Shown: positions 52,215-62,859 of the stretch, piece by piece
How positions within the stretch are numbered: the first letter of the stretch is position 1
Layout of the letters: every line of letters starts with the position of its first letter
Assembly (NCBI GenBank): GCA_030710605.1
Contig: CP092865.1
Location: 27,096,947-27,160,946, forward strand
DNA length: 64,000 nucleotides
Source of the DNA: Cordylochernes scorpioides
Lineage: Eukaryota; Arthropoda; Arachnida; Pseudoscorpiones; Chernetidae
Reading direction: 5' to 3'
Position numbers and translations under genes: made by a program
The notes under the pieces: model-generated
What the model saw: the letters and a program-made list of their open reading frames with translations, nothing else
The model's database searches: none
What the model was told of the DNA's origin: nothing

Positions 52215-52440
52215 GTTGTATCAAAATACGAAACTATTTTAAACGCGTATGATTCTTTTTGAAATTAAACAATTTCTACTGCCCTTACTGCAATGGAAAA
52301 ATTAAAGGGAGGGCCTGGCTCATCAGTGGTGAACCCTCCCAGCGGTTTCGCCAGTTTAATCTACCATACCGCTGTTATATTTCATTTTTGGAACTTTTTC
52401 TTCTATTTGATAACAGATGGCGCGCTAGTGCATCATATTA
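52215..52440 (-). mobile_element. Family A2 element, near complete
   Basis: Ends 'AAACTATTTTAAACGCGTAT' and 'GATAACAGATGGCGCGCTAG'. Contains the best A2 ribozyme at 52307-52373. Confidence 0.85.
52307..52373 (-). ncRNA. Reordered hammerhead core, copy A2 (intact)
   Basis: On the minus strand: AGCGGT, A (GUA site), TGGTAGA, TTAAA, CTGGC, GAA, ACCGCT, GGGAGGG, TTCACCA, CTGATGA, GCCAG, G, CCCTCCC. Helix II is CTGGC/GCCAG, against TTGGC/GCCAA in A1: a compensatory pair change. Helix I has one A-C mismatch. Confidence 0.8.
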
Positions 52441-52489
52441 TAAATAAGTTGTATGTTGAAATGATAACTAATTATAGCGCCATCTATAT

Positions 52490-52800
52490 ATAGGGAAATA
52501 TTTAAGCACGACGGATGTTTCTTTTACACATAAAACAAACTTCCACTGTCCTTACTGCGATGAAAAATATTGGGAGGACTTGGCTAATCGGTTTGGCGTA
52601 TATAAGCAGAATCGTCCAATACAGTATCAGAGCTCTAAAAAAGCGATGTGATAGATTAATTTGGTGAAACCGCTGTGAGGGTTCACCACTGATGAGCCAA
52701 GCCCACTTAATATTTCTTCATTGAAGTAAGGACAGTAGAAGTTTGTTTTATGTGTAAAAGAAACGTTCGTGCTTAAATATTTTCTGTTCTTATAAAAACT
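52490..52800 (+). mobile_element. Family A1 element, ribozyme decayed
   Basis: 'TACTGCGATGAAAAATATTGG', 'GTGATAGATTAATTTGGTGA', 'CACCACTGATGAGCCAAGCC'. Helix III is broken (AGCGAT). Confidence 0.75.
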
Positions 52801-52840
52801 AATGTAATTCATGTGATTGTATGTAAATAGAGGTAGTCAG

Positions 52841-53039
52841 TCCAATGTGTTCGTCACAGTGACTGGGCTCATCTTCAGGCCCCTACCTGACGGGGAGCCA
52901 CCCCCCGTGGAGTCGCCCCAGGCCTCGCCCGTAGAGCGGGCTCCAGCTAGCCGACCCAGCTTCCTACGGCTGGCCAGTGTGAAGGCGGCGGTAGCTGAGG
53001 CGACCAAGACCCCGTCCCCAGTCAACAGCAAGGATCTCA
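52841..53039 (+). CDS. Candidate internal exon of an unrecognised gene
   Basis: A 199-nt GC-rich, third-position GC-rich open segment sits in AT-rich surroundings. It is preceded by CAG (52838-52840) and followed by GTACGT (53040), i.e. plausible splice sites. The product is Ser/Pro-rich with a more structured start and end: SNVFVTVTGLIFRPLPDGE, Pro-rich middle, then FLRLASVKAAVAEATK. Exon phase would be 0 in, 1 out. I do not recognise the family. It could instead be a piece of a GC-rich LINE ORF1. The upstream polypyrimidine tract is poor. Confidence 0.45.
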
Positions 53040-53204
53040 GTACGTACTTCTGTAGTGACGCTATGTCCACATCTCTCGTACCTACACATTCTCAACTAGA
53101 AACACCACTACTCAGATGTAGACACACGATCGTATACATTCCCGTCATCACACCAAAATCTATCTTATTTGGATTATATATAAAAGTAATGCTAATTTTT
53201 TTTT

Positions 53205-53300
53205 TGTTTAGTTGATTTCTGTTCCACTAGATGACGCTCTGCCATCTAAAAGCACATGGTCAGGCTATGCTTTCTTTATTTTTAATATCAACACCTGACC
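53205..53300 (+). repeat. CCACG-family fragment
   Basis: 'TTTAGTTGATTTCTGTTCCA', 'GATGACGCTCTGCCATCTAA', 'GCTATGCTTTCTTTATTTTT'. Confidence 0.75.
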
Positions 53301-53337
53301 CCTTTTTTTAAAATTGTTTTTACATATATGTATATAT

Positions 53338-53494
53338 ACAGTGAAGAGAACTTGGATAATTCGAACATCTTTACTTCGAATATTTATCTTGGTCCCTAGA
53401 ATTTCCTATAAATAGAATTTCCGTTTTTAATTCGAATTTTTGGATAATTCGATTTTTTTTATCCCTTGGGCTTCGAATTATCCAAGGTCGACTG
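53338..53494. mobile_element. pogo/Tigger-type MITE
   Basis: Ends 'CAGTGAAGAGAACTTGGATA' and 'TATCCAAGGTCGACTG', with TA at both sides and 'ATAATTCGAA' motifs repeated. Confidence 0.72.
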
Positions 53495-53507
53495 TAATAT
53501 ATTATGA

Positions 53508-53735
53508 TTATATAAAATTACTACACCCTATCTGGGGAATATATTCAAATATCTGATTGGAGATCTCCAATCCTAGGATTGGATTCATTCTGGGCAGAGG
53601 TCTCTCCCACTCACTCCAGGTTCCAGGAACACAAGAAGTTCTTGGTCTCTCCACATCCAACGGTGATCCTGCTGGATCCACCTGACTAACTGTGGCTGTT
53701 GGAGTTCTGCCCAAACTTCTGAAGATTTGGTACAT
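53508..53735 (-). other. Unrecognised open frame
   Basis: 75 codons (MYQIFRSLGRTPTATVSQVD...). Composition is coding-like, but no motif and no splice context is seen. Possibly old retroelement DNA. Confidence 0.25.
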
Positions 53736-53739
53736 TCAT

Positions 53740-54485
53740 CCTAATGAAACAATTTTGCCTTTTTTGCTGTTGCTTCCATTGACAATGTGATTTCTAAGGC
53801 TCCACATCCGAAGAATATTTCCCTCTGATAGAAGTTTTTCTAGATTTTTGTATTCCCTTCAGGCCACATACAAATTCGTTTCTCAAGAAATCTTTTAGAA
53901 AAAATTCCCAAATTTGAAGGTTGACGCCAACCGCTTAATCTATCAAAGTGATTTGAAATAACTTTTTCTTTTATGTTGTTTCCTTTTATAGAAAATAAAT
54001 GGTTTAGCTATGATTGAATGTCTTGGAGGAAATTTCTTCAATCAAGTCTTCATATTTCTTTGTTCGTACTGGACTTCATAGGCTTTGCAGTAACTTGCAT
54101 GTGTAATAGGTAAGTCTTTCTTTGCTCTTCACATTATCCCAAATAAAACTGTTTCAAATTCTTCACTCCCTTCTTTATTACACTAAAGGTTCAATAATCC
54201 AAATGCATATAACTTTACTAAATAATAATTAATTAATTATGAAGTAATAACGCACCATCTCTATTTATATTCAACTTTGAACTGAGAGCGGCTCAAATTG
54301 ATTCTGTCCATGTCTGGAGGGAGGACTCTCTCAAGATGGAGGAGCCTCCCTTCCTAAGAACAGATTTTTTTTTATATTTAATCACTAAATTGTAAATTCT
54401 CATCAATTTTTGTAATTTTCATTAATTTTTGTATCAATTGATTGATAGTATCAATAAAATATTTTTGAATCTGAATCTAATTAAA
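53740..54485. other. No gene recognised
   Basis: AT-rich, nothing supported. Confidence 0.45.
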
Positions 54486-54489
54486 AGAA

Positions 54490-54800
54490 ATGAAAACATT
54501 AAAACACGCATGTTTCTTTTACACATAAAACAAACTTCTACTGTCCTTACTGCGATGAAAAATATTGGGAGGACTTGGCTCAGTGCTTATGTCCATAGTT
54601 TGATTGAATGCCATTTCTAAAATTCCACCCTTCAGTTTAAGTCTATATACTCAGAATGATCCAATACAGTATTAGAGCTCTAAGAAGCGGTCTGGTAGAT
54701 TACATTGGCGAAACCGGTGGAGGGTTCACCACTGATGAGTCATCGCAGTAATGACTTTAGAGGTTTGTTTTAGATGTAAAAGAAACATTTGTGTTTTGAT
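54490..54800 (+). mobile_element. Family A1 element, ribozyme nearly intact
   Basis: AGCGGT 54686-54691, C, TGGTAGA, TTGGC, GAAA, ACCGGT, TTCACCA, CTGATGA. One helix III mismatch, and helix II is shortened to GTCA. Confidence 0.78.
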
Positions 54801-55129
54801 ATTTTCATTTCTTATAATAAATATATATACAATTTTACCCTAATTCACTTTTATAAAAATCTAACTTAAATTATCCCTTTGTATATACTTCAACATTTGT
54901 GGGTATTTACTGATATCTTTGTCGTCTCAATTTCAATATCTTGAGAGCTATGTAAATTCCACTTATTACATAGACTGGGGTTCCTTGAAGAGTTTTTTAA
55001 GTATCATATGTACATCTGCCCAACTCGAACCCACTGCACGATGTAAACACGAACTTTCTTGTAGAACATTCGCCGCTATGGAATCCTTAAGTGTGTTTGC
55101 ACACATTCACATATTAATATGATGCACTG

Positions 55130-55325
55130 GCGTGCCATCTGTCATAAGAAATTTGAACTATTTTTGATGCGTATGATTCTTTTTAAATTTAAATCAATTT
55201 TCTACTGCATTTACTGCAATGATAAAATAATGGGAGGGCCTGTCTCCTTAGTGGTGAACCCTCCCAGCGGTTTCACCAGTTTAATCTATCATACCGCTGT
55301 AATATCGCATTTTTCGGCCTTCCTT
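55130..55325 (-). repeat. Family A2 copy, ribozyme decayed
   Basis: 'GGGAGGGCCTGTCTCCTTAG' shows the CUGAUGA segment mutated. Helix III is intact. Confidence 0.75.
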
Positions 55326-55329
55326 TTAT

Positions 55330-56330
55330 ACTGATACTGAAGCTAGACTGTTGGAGAAAAGGTATTTTAAATAAACTATGGACATAAGCTTTGAGGGGGG
55401 ACAGTAGAACTACATAACATGATAAATCTATAATATGCTACGAGCATTGCTCTTCCGTAAATTTCAAGTCAAAGTTGTTTAAAACACAATATTAATATGA
55501 TGCATTACATTTACATATAATGAATTAGAAACAACCATTTTGTGTATATAAGTTTTTATTTTATTATTACAGAAGCACAAAGTCTATCAGACAGACTATT
55601 GTGCTATATTAGAATTATTTACATATTTACACGATGAATTAGTAGTGATTTATAAATTTGTGTACAAATAGCTATAAACTTGCCAAAGTTTTCATAAGAT
55701 TGAGTATATTCAGAAGTGTATAGAAGTAGATATACGAATGTATATTAGAAACAATTCTTTGTTTTTACCTCCAAAACGTATTCATTTTTTTCCTCTCAGC
55801 TAGAACTAATTCTACAGCAACAAAAAATAGGCATTAATTCTTTTGTAGCTTATGTGAACATACATTATATTTATCCATTTTAATTTCTAGAACAATGCTT
55901 CTCAAGGTATGTGTCGCGAGATATACGCAGGTATGTTAACAAATATCAATATTTGAGTATATTATGTTTAAATTAATATTAAAAAACATAGAATATATAT
56001 AATTTAGCATGATAGAATCACCCTAGTTTGTTTGTGCGATGTGTGACTGAGAGCTATAATGGATCTATAGAAATTTTAAATATAAAACATTCGATAATAC
56101 GACATTACAACGACGAGTTTTGGAACATAACTGTAATTCTACTGGCATACCTGTGTCGTTTAAACAACAGACTTAGAACGTATCATATTGGTTATAAAAA
56201 AATTATCGCTTTTTGAAAAACAAAAAAAAATCTCATCTTTAAACTAATATAATATACTTTAAATGAAAATACATATATGTCATAATTTGTATATACCAAG
56301 ATGTAACCCCACCACAATATATGCAATGTA
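55330..56330. other. No gene recognised
   Basis: AT-rich. The frame at 56028-56216 has no motif. Confidence 0.45.
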
Positions 56331-56379
56331 TGATCCAAAAAGTTTTAATAAAATTTAGGCCTAGCGAACTGGAGAGAAC

Positions 56380-56900
56380 AGCCATTACCAGGATTTCATT
56401 ATCCAGGAAGTAAAGGTTATTACCCAGGAACTATAAAACTAAGTTCAAAGACCTTCTTCTTCCTGGAGGATGGTAATCATGAAAAAGACATTGGAGGTAC
56501 CAATATCCAATCAGAGTTCAGCATGAATAGCTAACATCCAACCAAAAGTCGCCACGTAGAGGATTTCAACCAATGAGAGCAATAGAGAGTTAACGAGGAA
56601 AATCTCGGACTCAAGTTAGTCAGGAGGGGGCTCGCCACCACAAGGAGCAAGACGTGCTTAAGCCCTTCTCACAAAGGTAAAAAAATCTTCTTTTTCTCCG
56701 AGCATGTGAAAGTCAAGCGCCATTAGTCTCTCAAAACCTTCTCTCCCTTAATCGCATGGTCCTATTTTAATCCCATCCTGTGTTCCTTCTCGTTATTTCC
56801 CCTGTGAAAAACCCTACCATCTCGATCAAACGACTGCGCCATCAACCACCACAAGTCACCAACCCTACAGTAAGTCAACAGGGGCTTACATAGCAATCAA
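56380..56900 (+). promoter_or_regulatory. Promoter- or LTR-like segment with CCAAT boxes
   Basis: GC-richer than its neighbours, with CCAAT at 56507-56511 and 56570-56574, a splice-donor-like 'AAAGGTAAAA' near 56675 and a second GTAAGT at about 56873. Could be a 5' UTR with promoter or an unrecognised LTR. No TG/CA ends with duplication found. Confidence 0.3.
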
Positions 56901-56980
56901 CAAACAAAAAAGGGTCCCAATCCAAACGTCCAAATCCACAATTCGAATAATATTATATATATACAATTTACAGTAGGGGG

Positions 56981-57262
56981 TAGGGGGGTCGGTGGAAGGA
57001 TGGTTTAAACCATTGGTTTTCGACCGCTACGACCCGGGATCAAATCTCACATTGGGCACTTTTTTCTAATTAAAAAAATGCTCCAATGGCCCCCGATTCT
57101 TGTAAAAGTCCAGCCCCACTAGCGAGTGCAAGCAACCAAACGGGACTCTAGCACATTTGTAAGTGCAAAGTCGAACTGCTTTTCACATGTGTAGCAGTAA
57201 AACAGTCGCCAACTTCTACCCACCATGATTATCATGGCCTGTACCACGTGTACTAGGGATAA
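56981..57262 (+). mobile_element. tRNA-derived SINE, full length
   Basis: 'GGGGGTCGGTGGAAGGATGG', weakened B box (GGGATCAAATCTC), body, end 'CACGTGTACTAGGGATAA'. Confidence 0.88.
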
Positions 57263-57289
57263 GTAAAAAAAAAAACAGTAGGGTGTAAT

Positions 57290-58060
57290 ACTCATTTTGC
57301 GGACTGTCGGCGATTGTATTATTCCGCGTTAGGCCTATTGGTGGTAAACAAAAAATAGTTCCATTTTTAAAACAACCTAACTTAATTTCACCTATTTGAA
57401 CCTAGCCTAACCTGACCTAACCTGGCGTATTAATATACTCACGGCGTATTGCCACAGTGATCCGCAGAAATGAGTATATCACCACCCAAATCCCAAAATA
57501 CTCAACGCAAAAACTTACAATTTGAAAATAAGACAAATATTTAATAATTTTCTTGAATTATTTAGAAAATTGCGGAGTAATATGGGTATTTTATAAGAAG
57601 TAATTTTTGTTGCTTTTACTAAAGAATTACAAATGTAAAATGACGTTTTTAAACTAGTTATTACAACATGGCGACATTATTGAGAAATATTCATTAGCCT
57701 ATTACATATGATAACAAGTTTTCCCACACATACGATAATATATAACTATAATATATATATGGTAATTGGAACCAACAACCCCATATTGGTAAATATTACA
57801 AGATTGTTTGATATAAAACGTTTTGTATAATAGAAAGACCCCTGTAACTATAATTATACGCATGTTATACATGAACCATTGCATCACAATACGTAATGTA
57901 CTCTGTACAAACTGAGGATAATAAAATAAAACTGTGTAATAGAATAAGAGTGTTGAGTTGAATAGCAGAGTGTGAGATATAGAAGTCCAAAAACGTTTAA
58001 GAACGAGGCTTAAAAAATGTAGGAAGTTTCCATAAAGTCGTTAAGAGAGTACAACTCTTG
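57290..58060. other. No gene recognised
   Basis: A short CCTAA-rich patch (57400-57423) is noted; otherwise AT-rich. Confidence 0.45.
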
Positions 58061-58066
58061 CTTGAT

Positions 58067-58423
58067 TTAACTCAATATTACGTCAGATAAATGCCCATTA
58101 CTTCCGCATTGAAAGCTATAAAAACCTCTGATTAGCCGGAAATGCATCGCCACTTCAAGTCCGCGGAAGCCCTCGTCAGTTGTCTTCAAGGTTCGATCAT
58201 GCCGCCATAGACCAGTAAGAAACCTCTTCTTAACCCTCTCCATCTCTTGCTTCAAGCTCAACACTTTCTGTTCACGGAACTTTCCTAGTACAACTGTGTA
58301 CCTCCGTTTTTTGTGTGGACAATCCCAAGTCTTCCATTCTGCTTCGACCACGACTGCCTGTATTCTGTGAGAACTGTTAAATGTCTTCCAAGGCGCAGAG
58401 AGGTATTGGAAAACTCTCAACAC
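58067..58423 (-). CDS. Unrecognised open frame, 118 aa
   Basis: A basic, helix-rich reading frame (AVVVEAEWKTWDCPHKKRRY, then FREQKVLSLKQEMERVKKRF) with higher GC than its surroundings. No domain recognised. 'CTCTCGGTTACCAC' occurs twice just to its right (58433 and 58479). It could be an exon, an LTR-resident frame or chance. Confidence 0.3.
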   Translation of the reverse strand: MLRVFQYLSAPWKTFNSSHRIQAVVVEAEWKTWDCPHKKRRYTVVLGKFREQKVLSLKQEMERVKKRFLTGLWRHDRTLKTTDEGFRGLEVAMHFRLIRGFYSFQCGSNGHLSDVILS

Positions 58424-58609
58424 CCTGACTGTCCCTCTCGGTTACCACAGGAGTGAGCGAGAGTCTACAGGTTGACTCTCTCGGTTACCACATATATATA
58501 TATGCATATTACACTTAGTTACACCTTGAAATTACCTGTATGTGCGAGGATGTATGAAAAAGTTTCGCAAGACCACGTTGTCTGACTCAATATCTCTCCT
58601 TCTTACAGT

Positions 58610-58830
58610 AAAGTCGTTAAATTGTTCCCTTAATTCTTGGACTCAAGGTCAATTCGCGGTCCTTTTTCTGAGAAGACTCCTGGATATTCAATTGATAGGG
58701 ACCATATTTCTCCGACGCTGTCATTTGGTCACTCTGAGCTTTGCTGGAGAGAGATTTCGGACTTTCTCTCTTTTTCCTAGCCTTGCAGGTTCCTGTGTTG
58801 TCCTTCGTCACTCCCTTCCTCGACTACGAT
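58610..58830 (-). other. Possible coding fragment
   Basis: The minus frame reads KSLSSKAQSDQMTASEKYGP, QLNIQESSQKKDRELTLSPR, hydrophilic and exon-like, but with no clear splice acceptor. Low confidence. Confidence 0.25.
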
Positions 58831-58869
58831 TCATCTCATATATTGTTTTATGTATTTTTAAGTAAGAAG

Positions 58870-59890
58870 TTATCGTTTTGTATATTATTTTTGTATCTTC
58901 CCTCTAACTACAGTGTATTTCCAATATGCTAATATGTGTACATCCTTATTTAGCGCGTCAAATGAGTGAAAAAATGAGACCAGACGATTATTTCATACAA
59001 TAGCTGTCGTAAAAAAGATTGGTGGCGACATCTCAGTTGTCACAAAATCATTTTTCTTAATTAGTGCACATTTTGAAATAGGTACTATTGCTTGATTTAT
59101 ATTTGCTCTGGTTGGGAATTATGGAATGTATAGAAGGAAAGTAAGTAGTTCTTGCTTTTGATTATTCTGTAGAATAGCTGTGAATATATTATTCATTATA
59201 GCTCAGCTATCAGAAAATATATGGAGAAATTTGTCATGTTCAGAGAGAACGTTTTAAAATCTTGATAATTTGAAGAGAGGCTTGATATAATGAGAACATT
59301 TTAAAATATTTGTAGAATATAATTTTCTAAGCCTTTTATCTTTTCGAGAATTTCCCTAAATATCTTCATCTTGTAGGAAAAGTGTTCAAGTTATATCTTC
59401 ATACAGATTCAATAATTTTGAATTTAATAGAAAAAATCATTCCAACTAATGGTTTAAATTATATACTCTTATATAAATATTATTTCGTAAATTTTTCTTC
59501 AGAAAAAAAACGATAAAATTCAATTGAATAATAAAATCATGGCAATCAAAAAATATTTGTAGGTTGAGGCGTTTTTAACTGCTTTAAGAAGTGGTTATTC
59601 ACAAAATAAGGCTACTATAGCAATTTTACTAAATTAATGATTAGAAGAGAGAGAAGAGAAAAATAATTAAGGGTCCAAAGTTTATAAAAATAAAAAATCC
59701 CATTGTTTGTAAAAGAGTTGCTAAGAAACATTGAGTGAAATATTTGAAATATATTAAATTTTCCAATTTGAAGATTCAAAAGGATGGTATTCGTGTACCA
59801 TTAAAACACATTATTTTAACGGGAGATGTGCCTCTTTTGGTACATTAAATTTTATGTTCATATTTTTGTTGTATGACATATATATATACT
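58870..59890. other. AT-rich, nothing recognised
   Basis: No gene, repeat match or motif. Confidence 0.5.
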
Positions 59891-59894
59891 AGCA

Positions 59895-60175
59895 ATCTTG
59901 GGGCCAAGTAGTCTCAGGCGTCTATGGGTGATACAAAAGACAAGGCAGGTTGGATGGCACCTAAGAGTGGCCAGCAACCGAAGACGCAGCAAGTTCCAGA
60001 AGGGTGTCTGATTTGCAAGCAAGGGAGAAATGATCTGTTTGTCGGTGTCCAGAGCGGCTGGTCGTAAAACTCGCTAACGAATTATGGAAGTTCCTCGGGA
60101 GGAAATGACGTAATCTTGACGAAACTGGACCTCGCCTTGCCTAGGGTGTAGCTGACTCTCAATAAAACTTTATTG
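59895..60175 (+). repeat. GC-richer segment ending in a poly(A) signal
   Basis: Between 'ACTAGCAATCTTGGGGCCAA' and 'AATAAAACTTTATTGTCTTA'. Looks like the end of a retroelement or a solo LTR. The ends do not give a clear duplication. Confidence 0.4.
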
Positions 60176-60589
60176 TCTTATTTGTGATTACATCATGGCC
60201 AATATGAAGCTTTGAAGTCTATCAACATTTTGGTGTCGTTACGCTATTTATAATTATTGCACATATGAAAATGTTGTGTATATTGACATATATTACTACA
60301 TAATATTTACCTCAATCTATACTAAACATTTTGTTTGAGGAAACATAAAAAGCGAACCTTCACAATATATTTCAAATATATATATATAAAGTTATATAAA
60401 AATATTTTTTCATTGTAATATATAAATTTAGCCCAAGCATTAACTCTTCACACATGCGAAAAAATCGATTATATCTAAACCAGAATGCTAAACTTTCTTT
60501 ATTCTTCAATGTAATGCGTTAAGCTTCAATAACGGCGTTTTAACGTTAAAACATTAGCAACTTTGTATGACGCCCTTTAATGGATCCAA

Positions 60590-60780
60590 TTCTGCTTTAA
60601 AACATCTGGTCAATGCGCTAGCGCACGCGTCCTGCCAACCAATCGCAGCAGACGATGCAGTAGTGGTCGTTGACTTAACGAATTCGTGAGAACTCCGCTT
60701 GCAGTGGTGAGAGCAAATAGATGAACTGCGCATGCGTTACCTTAACGGCACTGGAAAGCAGAAGAAAAAAAAATAGTAAG
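60590..60780 (+). promoter_or_regulatory. CpG-rich promoter-like patch
   Basis: CCAAT at 60639-60643 and an NRF-1-like TGCGCATGCG at 60727-60736 in an otherwise AT-rich region. No recognised exon follows within 1 kb. Confidence 0.35.
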
Positions 60781-60784
60781 CGAA

Positions 60785-61475
60785 AGTCTGGCACCATACA
60801 TAAGTAGAAGATATATAGGATTGAGTAAAATCATTAATGTTTGCCCTTTAATTTTAAAAATAGAAAAAATAGCGGAGAAATATGTAAGTACACGGATTCA
60901 AAAGTTGGCGGAAAAATGATTTGCTACACGAAAATTATACAAAACAAAAACAAATAGGTTGAGCCTATAAAATTCGTTGTATAGAGATACTTGTAAAGTT
61001 TTTCATATCACGAAGAGAATATCTATTTATATAAATAAAATAATTTATTTGCGTATGTCTGCGCTTTCTCCGCTTGTTTCCACAATATTTGACCTATCCC
61101 GTTGAAACCTCGACAATATATTGAATTCGCAGAGAAAAGTCTCTGTCATAGTCTTACCCTCAAAATATCCTTTTTACTTCAATGAATACATAATTTGCAT
61201 ATTTTGGAGCCGGAAATGATGATAGCTATAAATATTGAATTTCTATCAACACAATCACTATCACTAGTTTATCTTACACTATTATATATAGTACCATTAT
61301 GAAAACCACTAACTTTTATTTATAAATTTAAAAAAAATGTTCCATTAATTGACTGTTGTTCATGATTGTTCAACATATACTTTCAACCGAGTCACCTATA
61401 TCAAGTTTTTTCTCTGTAGTAATAATATATTAATATATATATGAAAAAAAAATAATAGAAAAAATAAAAAGGTCA
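60785..61475. other. No gene recognised
   Basis: AT-rich. Confidence 0.45.
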
Positions 61476-61477
61476 GG

Positions 61478-61725
61478 TGTTGATATTAAAAATTAAAAAG
61501 ACATATCCTGACCAGGAGCACTCCACGCTGACGAGCGCCAACAGCGCGAAACGCATTCGTGGATGGCTTTTCTTGATTTATCAAGAAATTGGGTTGGCCA
61601 AATATCAGAGAACTGGCTAAATCAATGTTTAGTTGATTTCTGTTCCACTAGATGGCGCTCTGCCATCTAAAACTCACATGTGCTCCTGGTCAGGATATAC
61701 CTTTTTTATTTTTAATATATATACA
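61478..61725 (+). mobile_element. CCACG-family TIR element with hammerhead
   Basis: Ends 'ATATCCTGACCAGGAGCAC' and 'GTGCTCCTGGTCAGGATAT' are inverted; the ribozyme sits just inside the left end. Body 'CTTTTCTTGATTTATCAAGA' and 'TTTAGTTGATTTCTGTTCCA' follow. Confidence 0.87.
61523..61562 (+). ncRNA. Hammerhead ribozyme motif, CCACG family, covariant stem II
   Basis: CCACG/CGTGG stem I, CTGACGA 61528-61534, stem II GCGC-CAACA-GCGC (against GGGC/GCCC elsewhere, a compensatory change), GAAA 61548-61551, then CGCATT with U at the cleavage position. Helix III has a C-A mismatch. Confidence 0.83.
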
Positions 61726-62002
61726 CGAGAGAGAGATAATATATATTTTTGACCAATTTCCATCATGATTACTGGTAGCATGACTGCTCTAATATTAATA
61801 ATAAAAACCTTTGGTAACACAATTCTGATTTTTCAAATATTCACCTCAGAAGAAACCCTGCGAAGTCAGACATTTTTCTAATGTAACTAAAGATAAATGA
61901 TATTTACAAATATAGTTCGGGCACTTACTAAAAGAATGATACTTTGGCAGAGAGGTTATCTTGATATTTCAATCCTCTAGAATATCATAAGGGGGGGGGG
62001 GG

Positions 62003-62182
62003 GGGTCGGTGGAAGGCTGGTTAAACCGTTTGGTTTTCGATCGATCACCACGACCCGGGTTCGATCCCGCATTGGACACTTTTTTTCTGATTCAAAAAAA
62101 AAATGCTCCAATGGCCCCCGATTCTTGAAAAGTTCAACCCCACCATGATTATCATGGCCTGTACCACGTGTACTAGGGATAA
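62003..62182 (+). mobile_element. SINE with internal deletion
   Basis: Head after a G17 run, 'GGTCGGTGGAAGGCTGG', B box GGTTCGATCCCGC, 'ATGCTCCAATGGCCCCCGA', then directly 'ACCATGATTATCATGGCC' and 'CACGTGTACTAGGGATAA'. About 110 bp of the body is missing. Confidence 0.83.
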
Positions 62183-62189
62183 TAAAAAA

Positions 62190-62730
62190 AATATATATAT
62201 CATAGCCAGAAAAACGCGAAAATTTGTTCTTATATGAATTGTTTCTTGTTTTATGTGTTTTAATAATCCTTGGGTACACATTTTTATCACTTCATTTTTC
62301 TGTCAATTTCAACAACTATTTGTAGATTGGAAATCTATTGAGAGAAACTGCTCAAAGGGAATGTAAACTTTCCGCGAATTTCCATGCTGTGTTGTAGACA
62401 AAAATAATTTTAAATCCATAGTTATAGAAGGTCTGTGAAGGGAAGATAAAATTCACTGAAAGGCTAAGGATAGCTTGTTTTGATTTAAGCGAAAAGCGAG
62501 GGCGCGTGTGTGATTGGGCTCAACACATGCAGATGGGAAAAAAAGAAATACAGTGTCTGGTAGTAAAGTTTAGTGTTAAAGTCTGGGAGGGGGTCTGTGA
62601 GAAGAAGGAAGCAAAGATGTAGAAAGGCGCTTCACCCTCCCTTCGTGGGCTATAATTTGTGAAATCGGGAAAATATGCTTAATAGATAAACTTAGCCCTT
62701 CCCTTTTTTTACTCTTATTTGATACACTGT
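62190..62730. other. No gene recognised
   Basis: Nothing supported. Confidence 0.45.
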
Positions 62731-62734
62731 AAAT

Positions 62735-62852
62735 AATATTGCCGATTACTAGTACTGTTACTGTTATTCCTACATGTACCCTGCATTTCTGCTCGAAGAA
62801 TCTGTGTATAACCAAAAGGTCTTAATAAAGCTTTTGTTGTTGATGTTGCTTA
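62735..62852 (+). repeat. LINE 3' tail
   Basis: 'TACTGTTATTCCTACATGTA', 'CCAAAAGGTCTTAATAAAGC' and TTG repeats, as at 38.6 kb. Confidence 0.75.
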
Positions 62853-62859
62853 ATGGATA

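Noticed and set aside
57400-57423. CCTAA-rich patch as interstitial telomere repeat
   Set aside because: Too short and irregular to separate from chance in this sequence.
58140-58200. Possible hammerhead on the minus strand (CTGACGAGGGC)
   Set aside because: CUGACGA and a GGGC strand are there, but no matching GAAA segment or stem I follows.
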